Under the pieces are notes generated by a model. The model made no database searches. It saw only the letters and a program-made list of their open reading frames with translations, and was not told the DNA's origin. This document shows positions 51,167-60,424 of a stretch of DNA of 64,000 nt, one piece after another. The DNA comes from Desulfobulbaceae bacterium BRH_c16a (lineage in GTDB: Bacteria > Desulfobacterota > Desulfobulbia > Desulfobulbales > Desulfocapsaceae). The stretch spans positions 1 through 64,000 of the forward strand of contig LADS01000021.1 in the NCBI GenBank assembly GCA_000961725.1, read 5' to 3'. Position 1 is the first letter of the stretch. Every line of letters begins with the position of its first letter. The position numbers were made by a program, and so were the translations under genes.

Positions 51167-53827
51167 ATGACTTCATATTATCAAGACCAGGATCCACAGG
51201 AAACTCGAGACTGGCTCGATTCCCTGCAAGGTGTGATAGAAAATGAAGGGGCCGAAAAAGCGGACTTTCTGCTCAGCAGGTTGACGGATCGGGCGCGAGA
51301 GCTGGGAGTGGTCACTTCGCCTGGAATTTTAACGCCGTATTCCAACACCATTCTGCCGGAAGATGAAGCTCCGATGCCCGATGATTCGCTGATCGCCAGG
51401 AATGTCGCGGCCTATGTCCGCTGGAACGCCATGGCGATGGTGGCGCGGGCCAACAAGGACGGCAAGGGGCTGGGCGGTCATATCGCCACCTATACCTCGG
51501 TTTCGACCATGTACGAGGTGGGTTTCGACTGGTTCTTCCGCGGCCCGCAGGCGCCTGACGGGGCCGATATGATTTATTTCCAGGGGCACAGTGCAACCGG
51601 GATCTATGCCCGTGCCTTCGTTGAAGGCAGGCTGGACGAGGAGCACCTTGATAACTTTCGCCAGGAGGTTGGCGGTCACGGTCTTTCCTCCTATCCACAT
51701 CCCTGGCTGATGCCTGATTTCTGGCAGTTCCCGACGGTGTCCATGGGGCTTGGCCCGATTGCCGCCATCTACCAGGCGAGGTTCATGAAATACCTGGACA
51801 GCCGGGGCTTGAAAGCGGCCGGAGACCGCAAGGTCTGGGTGTTCATGGGTGACGGCGAATCCGACGAGCCGGAATCCCTCAGCGCCTTGTCCCTTGCCGC
51901 CCGCGAAAAACTCGACAACCTTATTCTTGTCGTCAACTGCAATCTTCAGCGCCTCGATGGGCCGGTGCGCGGCAACGGCAAGATCATCCAGGAGCTGGAG
52001 GCAAAGTTTCGTGCGGTCGGCTGGAATGTCATCAAACTTATCTGGGGCAGCGAATGGGACGTCATTCTGCAGCGCGATACCGAAGGCCTGCTGATCGCAA
52101 AGTTCGGAAAAATGGTCGATGGCGAGTTTCAGACCATTCGCGCCCGAGGCCCGGAATATCTGCGGCATAAAGTATTCGGCGACGACCCCCGGCTGATGGC
52201 CCTGGTCGAGGATATGAGCGACAGTCAGCTCTGGCAGCTGACCCGCGGCGGCCATGATCCGCGCAAGGTCTATGCCGCGTATTCCGCTGCCGTGCGCCAT
52301 AAGGGCCGGCCGACGGTCCTCCTGATCAAGACCATCAAAGGGTTCGGGTTGGGACAGCTTGGTGAATCGGTGATGGTTGCCCATAATATCAAGAAGATGG
52401 ATCTCGAGGGCTTGAAGCATTTTCGCGACAAGTTCCATGTGCCGCTCGAAGATGACCGGTTGCCCGACCTGCCGTTTATCCGGCCGCCGGCAGACAGTCC
52501 GGAAGCACGATTCCTCAAAAAGCAGCGCGAAGCCCTCGGTGGTCCGGTACCCTTCCGGGAGACCGACCACCCGACGCTTGCCGTCCCGCCCCTCGACGAT
52601 TTTAAGGCGTTGCTGGCCTCATCGAAGGAGCGGGAACTCTCGACCACCATGGCCTTTGTCAGGCTGCTCGGCATCATGGTCAAAAGTAAAACCATCGGCA
52701 AGCATATCGTGCCGATCATCCCCGACGAGGCCCGGACCTTCGGCATGGAGGGACTGTTCAGGCAGCTCGGCATCTACGCCCCGACCGGCCAGCTCTACGA
52801 ACCGCAGGATTCGGAAACCGTCTCCTGGTATAAGGAGGATCCCAAGGGACAGATCCTCGAAGAGGGGATAACCGAGGCCGGGGCCGTCTCGTCATGGCTG
52901 GCGGCGGCAACCGCCCATGCCAACTACGGCGTGCCGATGATTCCGTTCTACATCTTCTATTCGATGTTCGGCTTCCAGCGGGTAGGAGACCAGCTCTGGG
53001 CTGCCGGCGACAACCGGGCCAAGGGCTTCCTCATGGGGGCGACCTCCGGGCGGACCACCCTGAACGGCGAAGGCCTGCAGCATCAGGATGGCCACGGGCT
53101 GCTGTTTGCCTCGGTCAATCCGGCGTGCCGGTCGTACGATCCGACCTTCAGTTACGAGGTCGCTGTTCTGATTCAGCAGGGGATTGCCAGAATGTATGGG
53201 GAGAGTGAGGAAATATTTTATTACATCACCCTGCTGAACGAAAATTACCACCATCCGGAGATGCCCGAAGGGGCAGAGGAAGGAATCGGCAAAGGGATGT
53301 ACCTCTTTCGCGGGGGAGCTGCCGGAGAAGAACCCAGGGTGCAGTTGATGGGGTCCGGTGCCATCCTGCGTGAGGCGATCGCCGCCGCCGACCTGCTGGC
53401 CGAGGATTTCGGGGTGCAGGCGGACATCTGGTCGATTCTTGGCGTCAACCAGCTGCACCGGCAGGGGATGATTGTCGACGACTGGAATCGCTATCATCCC
53501 GATCAGCCCCGCAAAAAGAGCTACGTCGAGGAACAGCTCGAAGGACACGCCGGGCCGGTTGTCATCGCCACCGATTATGTCCAGGCCTATTCCGAACAGC
53601 TGCGGCGCTTCATCCACAGGCCGCTGACTATCCTTGGCACCGACGGTTACGGCCGGAGCGATACCCGGAAGGTGCTGCGGAATTTTTTCAAGGTCGACCG
53701 TTTTCATATTGTCATTGCCGCCCTGCGGAGCCTGGCCGATGAAGGCACGCTGCCTTCTACCACGGTAAGCGAGGCTTTGCGGAAATATGCCATCAACCCG
53801 GAAACACCGCATGCGGTGACCAGATAG
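51167..53827 (+). CDS. aceE: pyruvate dehydrogenase E1 component, homodimeric type
   Basis: An 886-residue thiamine-diphosphate enzyme that decarboxylates pyruvate and reductively acetylates the lipoyl group of E2. The length matches the single-chain AceE type of Gram-negative bacteria. The cofactor motif is G-D-G-E-S-D-E-P at about residue 228, ending in N-C-N-L-Q-R-L-D-G; H-S-A-T-G-I-Y-A-R-A near 142 and Y-I-F/Y-Y-S-M-F-G-F-Q-R near 600 are also characteristic. It heads an operon with the E2 and E3 genes (9 and 13 bases apart with the preferred starts). GAGG lies about 8 bases before the ATG, and a 14-base palindrome lies just upstream. Some long minus-strand frames within it are codon-bias artefacts. 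Confidence 0.97.
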   Translation: MTSYYQDQDPQETRDWLDSLQGVIENEGAEKADFLLSRLTDRARELGVVTSPGILTPYSNTILPEDEAPMPDDSLIARNVAAYVRWNAMAMVARANKDGKGLGGHIATYTSVSTMYEVGFDWFFRGPQAPDGADMIYFQGHSATGIYARAFVEGRLDEEHLDNFRQEVGGHGLSSYPHPWLMPDFWQFPTVSMGLGPIAAIYQARFMKYLDSRGLKAAGDRKVWVFMGDGESDEPESLSALSLAAREKLDNLILVVNCNLQRLDGPVRGNGKIIQELEAKFRAVGWNVIKLIWGSEWDVILQRDTEGLLIAKFGKMVDGEFQTIRARGPEYLRHKVFGDDPRLMALVEDMSDSQLWQLTRGGHDPRKVYAAYSAAVRHKGRPTVLLIKTIKGFGLGQLGESVMVAHNIKKMDLEGLKHFRDKFHVPLEDDRLPDLPFIRPPADSPEARFLKKQREALGGPVPFRETDHPTLAVPPLDDFKALLASSKERELSTTMAFVRLLGIMVKSKTIGKHIVPIIPDEARTFGMEGLFRQLGIYAPTGQLYEPQDSETVSWYKEDPKGQILEEGITEAGAVSSWLAAATAHANYGVPMIPFYIFYSMFGFQRVGDQLWAAGDNRAKGFLMGATSGRTTLNGEGLQHQDGHGLLFASVNPACRSYDPTFSYEVAVLIQQGIARMYGESEEIFYYITLLNENYHHPEMPEGAEEGIGKGMYLFRGGAAGEEPRVQLMGSGAILREAIAAADLLAEDFGVQADIWSILGVNQLHRQGMIVDDWNRYHPDQPRKKSYVEEQLEGHAGPVVIATDYVQAYSEQLRRFIHRPLTILGTDGYGRSDTRKVLRNFFKVDRFHIVIAALRSLADEGTLPSTTVSEALRKYAINPETPHAVTR

Positions 53828-53836
53828 GAGATGCCG

Positions 53837-55120
53837 ATGACTACAGAGACAATACGAATTCCCGATTTTGGCGATGTGCAGAAGATCACCGTTATCGAGA
53901 TTTTTATCTCTCCGGGAGACAAAGTCGAGAGAGAGACGCCCCTCGTCACTCTCGAGAGCGAGAAGGCAGTGATGGATATTCCCTCGCCTTTTGCCGGTGT
54001 TATCAAGGAAGTATTGCTGAAAGTCGACGATGAGGTATCGAGCGGTGACGGTATCGCCACGATTGAGATGGAGGAGGCGGTTGAGGAGCCAAGCCCGCAA
54101 GAAGCGAAGGAGGGTTTGCCTGCATCGAAGGAGGATTTGCCTGCTGCCGAAGAAGCCCCTCCGGTCACGGCTGAAAAAACCGAGGCAGCCGACCGCCCGC
54201 CCCCAGCCGAACAGCAGCCGGAAGGGACGTTTCACGCTACCCCGTCGGTTCGAGCTTTTGCACGAGAACAACAGGTCGATCTCGGCCGGGTGACCGGCAC
54301 GGGGCCCCATGGCCGGATCCTGAAAGAGGATGTCCTGGCCGCCCGGCAGCAGAGGGAGGCACGCCCGGCCGGTGCAGAAGGGATGGCGATGGCTGAGCTG
54401 CCTCTTGAGGATTTCTCCAAATACGGGCCGGTCGAGGAAGTCCCGCTCGGCCGTATTCAGAAGATATCCGCCCCGCATCTGCACCGCAGCTGGGTCACTA
54501 TTCCCCATGTAACCCATTTCGACGAGGCGGATATTACCGACCTGGAGAAGTTCAGGAAGGAATTGAACAGCGCCTTGAAAGAAGGAGAAGTCTCGTTCAG
54601 TCCGCTGGTTTTTGTCGCCAAAGCAGTCGCTGCAACCCTCAAGACCTTTCCTCTCTTCAACTGCTCACTTCTCCCCGGAGGAGAAGGGGTCGTTCAGAAA
54701 AAATATTGCCATCTCGGTATCGCCGTCGATACGCCCCAGGGACTGATGGTGCCGGTTATCAAAAGTGCCGACCAGAAGGGTTTCAAGGACATTGCCGGAG
54801 AACTGCAACGGCTGAGTAAAAGTGCCCGGGCAGGAAAACTGGCGATCCCCGATATCCAGGGGGCGTCTTTCACCATTTCCAGTCTCGGCGGCATCGGCGG
54901 CATCGGCTTCACGCCTATAATCAGTCATCCCCAGGTCGCCATTCTCGGGCTGTCGAGGAGCTATCTGAAGCCGGTCTGGGACGGACAGCAGTTTGTCCCG
55001 CGTCTGACGTTACCGTTTTCGGTCTCCTACGACCACCGGGTGATCGACGGCGCCGAAGCCGCGAGATTCTGCCGGGCCTTGAGCCAAAACATTGAAGATC
55101 TGAAAAGAACCATACTATGA
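53837..55120 (+). CDS. aceF: pyruvate dehydrogenase E2, dihydrolipoamide acetyltransferase
   Basis: A 427-residue protein with one lipoyl domain (residues 1-80, lipoylated lysine K43 in E-S-E-K-A-V-M-D), a linker rich in E, A and P (about 80-132), a peripheral-subunit-binding domain (about 133-170, P-S-V-R-A-F-A-R and G-P-H-G-R-I), and the catalytic core from about 200. The active-site block is S-Y-D-H-R-V-I-D-G near 395. It moves the acetyl group to CoA. E. coli AceF has three lipoyl domains; this one has one. Two in-frame ATGs occur: 53831 touches AGGAG directly, while 53837 has a 6-base spacing and is preferred. Confidence 0.95.
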   Translation: MTTETIRIPDFGDVQKITVIEIFISPGDKVERETPLVTLESEKAVMDIPSPFAGVIKEVLLKVDDEVSSGDGIATIEMEEAVEEPSPQEAKEGLPASKEDLPAAEEAPPVTAEKTEAADRPPPAEQQPEGTFHATPSVRAFAREQQVDLGRVTGTGPHGRILKEDVLAARQQREARPAGAEGMAMAELPLEDFSKYGPVEEVPLGRIQKISAPHLHRSWVTIPHVTHFDEADITDLEKFRKELNSALKEGEVSFSPLVFVAKAVAATLKTFPLFNCSLLPGGEGVVQKKYCHLGIAVDTPQGLMVPVIKSADQKGFKDIAGELQRLSKSARAGKLAIPDIQGASFTISSLGGIGGIGFTPIISHPQVAILGLSRSYLKPVWDGQQFVPRLTLPFSVSYDHRVIDGAEAARFCRALSQNIEDLKRTIL

Positions 55121-55133
55121 GGAGCTGTCTACT

Positions 55134-56546
55134 ATGAGCGATACCGAAAATTATGATGTCGTGGTTCTTGGCGGCGGGCCGGGCGGCTATACCGCGGCGT
55201 TCAGGGCTGCGGACTTAGGCCTTAAAGTCTGCCTCGTCGAGCAGCAGGAGCGGCTTGGCGGGGTCTGTCTGAACGTCGGCTGCATCCCGTCGAAAACCTT
55301 GCTGCATGCCGCCGCGGTGATCGAAGAGGCGGCAGAGATCGCCGATTTCGGGGTCGATTTCCCCGCGCCGAAGATTGATCTGGAAAGGCTTCTGGCCAAA
55401 AAAAACGGGGTGATCGAACAGCTGACAAGCGGCCTTGACGGACTGTGCAAGGCGAGAAAAATCACCCGCCTCACCGGCAAGGGAGTTTTCAAGGACACTT
55501 CGACGCTTTTAGTGTCCGGCGGGTCCGAAGACCGGGAGGTTACATTCAAAAATGTCATCATCGCCACCGGCTCCCGTCCCTTCATGCTGCCGAATATTCC
55601 CGAAGATCCAAGGATCTGGGATTCGACGGCGGCGCTCTTGCTGTCGACGGTCCCCAAACGGTTCCTGATTATCGGCGGCGGGATCATCGGTCTTGAGATG
55701 GCCCAGATCTACAGTGCGCTCGGCTCGGAAATCACCATCGTCGAAATGCTCGACCAGATCATCCCACCGGCCGACAAGGATCTCATTCAGCCGCTTTTCC
55801 TCAAGCTGAAGAAGAAATACACGATCCTGACCAAGACCAAAGTCACGGAAGTTCGTCCGGCCGACAGCGGCATCCAGGTAAAACTCGAGGGCGGCAACGT
55901 CCCGGACAATGCCGAATTCGACGCGGTGCTGGTGTCGGTCGGCCGGCGGCCCAATACCGCCGATATGGGTTTTGACACCGTCGGCCTGCAGCTCAGTGAG
56001 CGCGGCTTTCTTCAGGTCAATGAGCGGCAGGAGACCAACGTCAAGGGCTTCTATGCCATCGGCGATGTGGTGGGCGAACCGATGCTGGCCCATAAAGCCA
56101 CCCATGAGGGCAAGGTGGCCGCCGAAGTTATCGCCGGACACAACTCGGCCTTTACCCCGATGACCATCCCTTCGGTGGCCTATACCAGCCCGGAGGTCGC
56201 CTGGATGGGACTGACCGAAAAGGAGGCCAAAGCCCGCAATATCGATTTCGACAAGGGCAAATTTCCCTGGGGCGCAAGCGGCCGGGCTCTCAGTGCCGGG
56301 GCTGCAAACGGCGTGACCAAGGCTCTTTTCGATAAGAAGAGCGGGCGGATCATCGGCGCCGGCATCTGCGGCATGAATGCCGGGGAGCTGATCCATGAGG
56401 CGGTGCTGGCGCTCGAGATGGGAGCCAACGCCGAGGACATCAGCCGCACCGTCCACGCCCATCCGACCCTGGCCGAAACATTTGCCTTTGCCGCCGAGAT
56501 GGTCGACGGTTCGATTACCGATGTCCTTCCCCCGAAAAAGAAATAG
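55134..56546 (+). CDS. lpdA: dihydrolipoamide dehydrogenase (E3)
   Basis: A 470-residue FAD enzyme that reoxidises the lipoyl arm of E2 and passes electrons to NAD. G-G-G-P-G-G-Y near residue 13 binds FAD; the redox-active pair is C45 and C50 in G-V-C-L-N-V-G-C-I-P; G-G-G-I-I-G-L-E near 182 binds NAD; A-I-G-D-V near 310 is the second FAD site; and H-A-H-P-T-L-A-E near 442 carries the catalytic His-Glu pair. AGGAG stands about 9 bases before the ATG. It completes the pyruvate dehydrogenase operon. The 60-base gap to the helicase gene holds a G+C-rich hairpin. Confidence 0.97.
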   Translation: MSDTENYDVVVLGGGPGGYTAAFRAADLGLKVCLVEQQERLGGVCLNVGCIPSKTLLHAAAVIEEAAEIADFGVDFPAPKIDLERLLAKKNGVIEQLTSGLDGLCKARKITRLTGKGVFKDTSTLLVSGGSEDREVTFKNVIIATGSRPFMLPNIPEDPRIWDSTAALLLSTVPKRFLIIGGGIIGLEMAQIYSALGSEITIVEMLDQIIPPADKDLIQPLFLKLKKKYTILTKTKVTEVRPADSGIQVKLEGGNVPDNAEFDAVLVSVGRRPNTADMGFDTVGLQLSERGFLQVNERQETNVKGFYAIGDVVGEPMLAHKATHEGKVAAEVIAGHNSAFTPMTIPSVAYTSPEVAWMGLTEKEAKARNIDFDKGKFPWGASGRALSAGAANGVTKALFDKKSGRIIGAGICGMNAGELIHEAVLALEMGANAEDISRTVHAHPTLAETFAFAAEMVDGSITDVLPPKKK

Positions 56547-56559
56547 CCTCTTTATGGCC

Positions 56560-56581
56560 GGGCCGCTCTCATCGGCGGCCC
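56560..56581 (+). other. GC-rich hairpin between lpdA and helicase gene
   Basis: Arms of seven bases (GGGCCGC and GCGGCCC) surround an eight-base loop. No T run follows, so it is not a standard intrinsic terminator; it may attenuate or protect the pyruvate dehydrogenase mRNA end. Confidence 0.3.
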
Positions 56582-56606
56582 ACACCGCTCTCCCGGAATC
56601 CCGCCC

Positions 56607-58931
56607 ATGAAACTGACCGAGGAACAGCTGCGCATCGTCAACCATTCAGGTGGTCATGCCCGGGTCAGCGCAGTGGCAGGCTCCGGCAAGACCACGACCA
56701 TGGTCGCCCGGATCGGCCACCTGCTGCGTCAGGGGATTCCCGCCGGGCAGTTGCTGGTCCTGATGTTCAACAGATCGGCGCGGGACTCTTTTGCCGACTC
56801 GATGGCGAAAAATCTCACATCGCTCGGCTGCCCGCTGCCCGAGGTGCGGACCTTCCATTCCCTTGGCCTGCGGCTGGTGACCAGTTTCACCAAACGCGGC
56901 GCGTTGCCGGCTTTTCGGCTGGTGACCGAGGAGTATATCCTCGAGCGGCTGGCCCGGCAGGTGGTGACCGAGGTGTATCGGCAAAAGCATGAAAACGAAG
57001 GCTGGCCTTCGGCCGAGGATCTCGAGGAATTCATCACCTTTCTCGACCGGGTGAAAGCGACGGTGACCGGTGCCGATCAGGTTTTTGCAAAAAGTAGGCT
57101 GCCTGCGCGCTTTGATTATTTCGTCGAGGCCTACGAACTTTTCGAGAAGGCCCGGCGGGAGCAGAAAATCCGCTTCTACGCCGACCTCATTCACGAACCG
57201 CTGATGGCGATGCGGGCCGATAAGGGACTGGCCGCCTGGGTTGCCGACCGGGTCGAGCATATCATCGTCGACGAGTATCAGGATATCAATGAGGCTCAGC
57301 AGCAGCTTTTACAGCTTCTTGCCGGCAAGCGGGGCAAAGTGATGGTGGTCGGCGACGTCGACCAGTGCATCTACGAATGGCGGGGGGCGCAGCCGGAATA
57401 TATCACCACCAGGTTTCAAAAGGATTTTCCGAATCCTGCCAATTATCTTCTTTCCTTCACTTTTCGCTACGGTCACCAGCTCTCGCTCGCCGCCAACCAC
57501 CTGATCGCCAACAACAAAAAGCGCGACCGGAAATTCTGCATCTCCCATCAGTCGACTCCCGATACCCGGATCTCCTGCCTGCCGGAGCCGGACAAGCTGC
57601 GACTGACCTTCAAGGAAAAGGAAAAACATCCGGTGCTTGCCGTGCTGGCCGAGTGGCAGGAACAGGGCCGGACGCTTGGCGAGGTGGCTGTGCTCGTCAG
57701 GCTTTTTGCCCAGAGCGTGCCGGTCGAGCTGGCTCTCCTCGAAGCGGGCATCGCCTATCGCCTCGAAGGCAACAATCAGGTCTTCGACTGTCCTGAGGTG
57801 CTGGCCCTGACCGGCTATCTGCAGCTCGCTCTCGGGATTCTTGCCGACGATGACCTGCCGACCCGGACGACGACGCTTGTCGCCATGCTGTCCCAGCCCC
57901 ATGTCGGGTTGAAACGGGAAGAGCTGGAAGCCCTTGCCCGTTCCATTGCCGAAAATCCTGCGCTCGCCCCGGAGCAGTTTTTGACCTGGAGCGGCCGGGA
58001 GCTGCCCCCCTTTCTGCGCAAACGATTCAGCGAAACCGCAGAAACCTGGCGGTCGCTCACAGTGTTGCCCACTTCCGGCTGTGCCGCCGCTATCCTAAAA
58101 AAGATCGTCGACAAGCTGAAGCTCTATGATTTTTACGACACCTTTTCGGCGCGGACGGCAACGGCGGAAAACCGGGTGAAGACCTGCCAGGCTTTTATCG
58201 ATTTTGCCGCCGGACAGCAGCTGTCGGTTCGGGAGCTGCTGGCGAAAATCGCCGGTTTTCGGGCGGCAGGGCAGGTCATGGCCGAGGGGACATTACTGAT
58301 CACCTCGGTCCACCGGGCCAAAGGTCTGGAGTGGCCGCTCGTCATCCTGCCCGGTCTTGAGGAGGGATCTTTCCCCTTTTATCGTGAGCAGAAGGGAGAA
58401 ATAGCGGAGTTGGAAGACGAACGCCGGCTCTTTTACGTGGCGATGACGAGAGCCATCGAGCAGGTTGTTTTCATTCATCCGGCGGATGCCAGGTTGAAAC
58501 GGAGTCTGGCCGGCGGCAGCAGCCGAATGCCGGAGCCGCCGTTCACTGCCAGCCGTTTTCTCTACGAAGCCAATCCCGGCCTTTCGGCCCGACTTGGCCG
58601 TGTGCTGTCCGGCGGCGAGCCCGGCGAAAAGCAGGTGGTCTGCGGCGTGGATGCGGACATTGCCGCAGAGTACCTGAAAGCGACGGCAAGCAGTATCCAG
58701 CTTGTAGCCCGGCAATCGGCAACAGACAGCTTGCCGCCGCCCCAGGCTGCGCCGCCGAAAATCCTGCAGATAGACGAGATGCATCAAGGACTGCGGGTCT
58801 TCCATCCGGTCTTCGGGGACGGCACGATTATGGCGGTAATGGATATAAAGCAGGGCCGGCTCAAGGTGCTGTTCGAGGACCATGGCGAGACCATCCTGCT
58901 CGCCGCCTATGCCCGCCTGCAAACGATTTGA
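56607..58931 (+). CDS. UvrD/PcrA-like superfamily 1 DNA helicase
   Basis: A 774-residue ATP-dependent 3'-5' helicase. Motif I is A-V-A-G-S-G-K-T-T near residue 21, motif II I-V-D-E-Y-Q-D near 221, motif III G-D-V-D-Q-C-I-Y-E-W-R-G near 250 (cysteine where most have serine), motif IV-like V-R near 370, motif V T-S-V-H-R-A-K-G-L near 566, and motif VI Y-V-A-M-T-R-A near 612. The last 45 residues (V-F-H-P-V-F-G-D-G-T-I and V-L-F-E-D-H-G) match the small Tudor-like domain that ends PcrA/UvrD. The middle insertion and D-E-Y-Q-D place it near, but not exactly in, the UvrD group. It follows lpdA by 60 bases with a weak binding site and ends before a bidirectional terminator. Confidence 0.9.
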   Translation: MKLTEEQLRIVNHSGGHARVSAVAGSGKTTTMVARIGHLLRQGIPAGQLLVLMFNRSARDSFADSMAKNLTSLGCPLPEVRTFHSLGLRLVTSFTKRGALPAFRLVTEEYILERLARQVVTEVYRQKHENEGWPSAEDLEEFITFLDRVKATVTGADQVFAKSRLPARFDYFVEAYELFEKARREQKIRFYADLIHEPLMAMRADKGLAAWVADRVEHIIVDEYQDINEAQQQLLQLLAGKRGKVMVVGDVDQCIYEWRGAQPEYITTRFQKDFPNPANYLLSFTFRYGHQLSLAANHLIANNKKRDRKFCISHQSTPDTRISCLPEPDKLRLTFKEKEKHPVLAVLAEWQEQGRTLGEVAVLVRLFAQSVPVELALLEAGIAYRLEGNNQVFDCPEVLALTGYLQLALGILADDDLPTRTTTLVAMLSQPHVGLKREELEALARSIAENPALAPEQFLTWSGRELPPFLRKRFSETAETWRSLTVLPTSGCAAAILKKIVDKLKLYDFYDTFSARTATAENRVKTCQAFIDFAAGQQLSVRELLAKIAGFRAAGQVMAEGTLLITSVHRAKGLEWPLVILPGLEEGSFPFYREQKGEIAELEDERRLFYVAMTRAIEQVVFIHPADARLKRSLAGGSSRMPEPPFTASRFLYEANPGLSARLGRVLSGGEPGEKQVVCGVDADIAAEYLKATASSIQLVARQSATDSLPPPQAAPPKILQIDEMHQGLRVFHPVFGDGTIMAVMDIKQGRLKVLFEDHGETILLAAYARLQTI

Positions 58932-58938
58932 GTGGGAA

Positions 58939-58957
58939 GGCCGGGAAATTCCCGGCC
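58939..58957. terminator. bidirectional hairpin terminator
   Basis: GGCCGGGAA, one A, TTCCCGGCC form a perfect stem between two convergent genes (helicase and aminotransferase). On the plus strand GGGCTTTT follows shortly; the T run is weak on both sides. Confidence 0.6.
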
Positions 58958-58967
58958 GATTGGGCTT

Positions 58968-59804
58968 TTATCCCCGGTATTCAGCGGTATATTCCCTGAA
59001 CATCTCCATGATCCGCAAGGTTCTGCTGCCCGGTTGCCCATTTCCCACGCCGACCGCATCGATGGTGACAATAGGGGCCACTTCCTTGACCGATGAGGTG
59101 AGAAAGGCCTCGTCGATCAGGCGAATCTCATCTTTATGCACTCTTCTTTCCAGAATCTCGAATTCTTTTCCGGCCAGCGCAAGTATCACCTGTCTGGTAA
59201 TGCCGGGCAGCACCCGGTCGCAGGGCGGCGTAATCAGGGTGTCGCCGCGCAGGACAAAGAAGTTCGAGGTCGTTCCTTCAAGCAGGTAGCCGTCCCGGTC
59301 CAGATAGACCGCCTCAATCGCCTTTCGGCTGTGGGCTTCGTTCTGGCAGAGGATGGCCGGGATGTAATTGATGCTTTTGGCCCCGGGCAAAAAGCGCTCG
59401 GCATTGCAGGTAATGATCTTGCCGCCTTGGGTATACCATTCCGCCGGCATCTGTATTACAGGGGTAATCATTACCAGCAGGCGCGGGGAATCGCCCGGGG
59501 TGATGCCGTCGAGGCTTGCGCCGCCGGTAACGACGATGCGGATATTACTCTCTTTGTGATTGTTCTGTGAGAGTGTTTCCATGACGATCTCGGTCATGGC
59601 GTTTACCGGGCAGGGTAGCAAAAGACCCATGAGCCGCGCCGAACGTTCCAGGCGCAAGAGATGATCGCCCAGATGAAAGGGCACACCGTTATAGGTGCGC
59701 AGGAAATCGAAAATCCCGAAACCCCGCAGCACCGAAAGATCGGTAACGGGAATTTGCGCCTGATTTTCTGCAACGAATTGGCCGTCAACATAAAATATGT
59801 TCAT
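58968..59804 (-). CDS. class IV aminotransferase (branched-chain/D-amino acid type)
   Basis: A 278-residue PLP enzyme of fold type IV. Marks are the V-L-R-G-F-G-I-F-D-F-L-R block near residue 30, the PLP lysine in G-A-K-S-I-N-Y near 144, Y-L-D-R-D-G-Y-L-L-E-G-T-T-S-N-F near 172-187 and L-P-G-I-T-R near 208. The family covers branched-chain aminotransferase, D-alanine aminotransferase and aminodeoxychorismate lyase; the L-E-G-T-x-S-N motif does not separate these. The start at 59804 is chosen because it gives the usual M-N-I-F-Y-V-D-G N-terminus and has AGGGG 8 bases upstream; upstream in-frame ATGs would overlap the HicB-like gene. Confidence 0.9.
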   Translation of the reverse strand: MNIFYVDGQFVAENQAQIPVTDLSVLRGFGIFDFLRTYNGVPFHLGDHLLRLERSARLMGLLLPCPVNAMTEIVMETLSQNNHKESNIRIVVTGGASLDGITPGDSPRLLVMITPVIQMPAEWYTQGGKIITCNAERFLPGAKSINYIPAILCQNEAHSRKAIEAVYLDRDGYLLEGTTSNFFVLRGDTLITPPCDRVLPGITRQVILALAGKEFEILERRVHKDEIRLIDEAFLTSSVKEVAPIVTIDAVGVGNGQPGSRTLRIMEMFREYTAEYRG

Positions 59805-59820
59805 ACCTGGTATCCCCTGG

Positions 59821-60018
59821 CTACTCGGAAAAGGGCGGATCCTCCCCCCTGTTGCGGCAACTTTCGATGTGATTTTCAACAGCTTTGCGGAATTTTTCAT
59901 CCAGCTCGGCAAAGCTCTGGCCGCTGTAGTCGAGCTGTTCATCGATGAACAGAATCTTGCCGAACAACGAATAGTTCTTCGTGTTTACCTCGATGGTGCC
60001 ATGGTAGCCTTTATGCAT
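59821..60018 (-). CDS. shortened HicB-like protein, no DNA-binding domain
   Basis: A 65-residue protein resembling the N-terminal domain of HicB antitoxins: M-H-K-G-Y-H-G-T-I-E at the start, I-D-E-Q-L-D-Y-S-G near 28, and F-R-K-A-V-E-N-H-I-E-S-C near 46, ending in G-E-D-P-P-F-S-E. Full HicB proteins continue here into a helix-turn-helix or ribbon-helix-helix domain; this one stops. No HicA toxin gene is beside it. It may be an orphan remnant or a stand-alone protein of the HicB-like partial-RNase H fold. The binding site is poor. It lies between slyX and the aminotransferase gene, all on the minus strand. Confidence 0.65.
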   Translation of the reverse strand: MHKGYHGTIEVNTKNYSLFGKILFIDEQLDYSGQSFAELDEKFRKAVENHIESCRNRGEDPPFSE

Positions 60019-60067
60019 TAAGGTTTTTTGTGCCAAAACGTTGCTCCTGCTCTTTTCTGAAGTGTTC

Positions 60068-60277
60068 TTAATAGTGGGGTGGTGGAGGGTCGTCGCTTTC
60101 AAGGGAACGATTCTGCGATCCGGCCAGGAACGCCTGGAGCCGACTGAGGCGCTCTTCAAGAGTATTCAGCTGCGCCTGCTGGTCGATGATGACCGCGTTC
60201 AGTGCATCGAGAGTCTGTTCCTGATATTCAAATTTTTCTTCAAGAATTTGAATCCGTCTTTTCATTTCGTCCAGCAT
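60068..60277 (-). CDS. slyX: SlyX family protein
   Basis: A 69-residue acidic coiled coil: heptad-like repeats over residues 3-50 (M-K-R-R-I-Q-I-L-E-E-K, Q-L-N-T-L-E-E-R-L-S-R-L) and the invariant SlyX ending P-P-P-P-H-Y. The family is widely conserved in Proteobacteria but its role is not settled. AGGA stands 6 bases before the ATG. It opens a short minus-strand series with the HicB-like and aminotransferase genes. Confidence 0.9.
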   Translation of the reverse strand: MLDEMKRRIQILEEKFEYQEQTLDALNAVIIDQQAQLNTLEERLSRLQAFLAGSQNRSLESDDPPPPHY

Positions 60278-60424
60278 GATTGTCCTGTTGTTATGTTTCG
60301 TAAATGGGAAAATTATAGAATGCGACAGGATAAAAAGGCAAGATTAAAATTTGTCCCTTCTATCCTTCCACAGACGGCAGCCGGTTGTCGAAATCCGTGA
60401 AAAGGTGTAATGGAGAGATGACCT

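Noticed and set aside
51329..52570. 413-codon minus-strand frame
   Set aside because: Shadow of aceE; long antisense frames are expected in GC-rich genes with strong third-position bias.
52892..54517. 541-codon minus-strand frame
   Set aside because: Runs across the aceE/aceF junction on the opposite strand; both plus-strand genes have clear catalytic motifs.
55509..56645. 378-codon minus-strand frame
   Set aside because: Antisense to lpdA, which is certain from its FAD, disulfide and His-Glu motifs.
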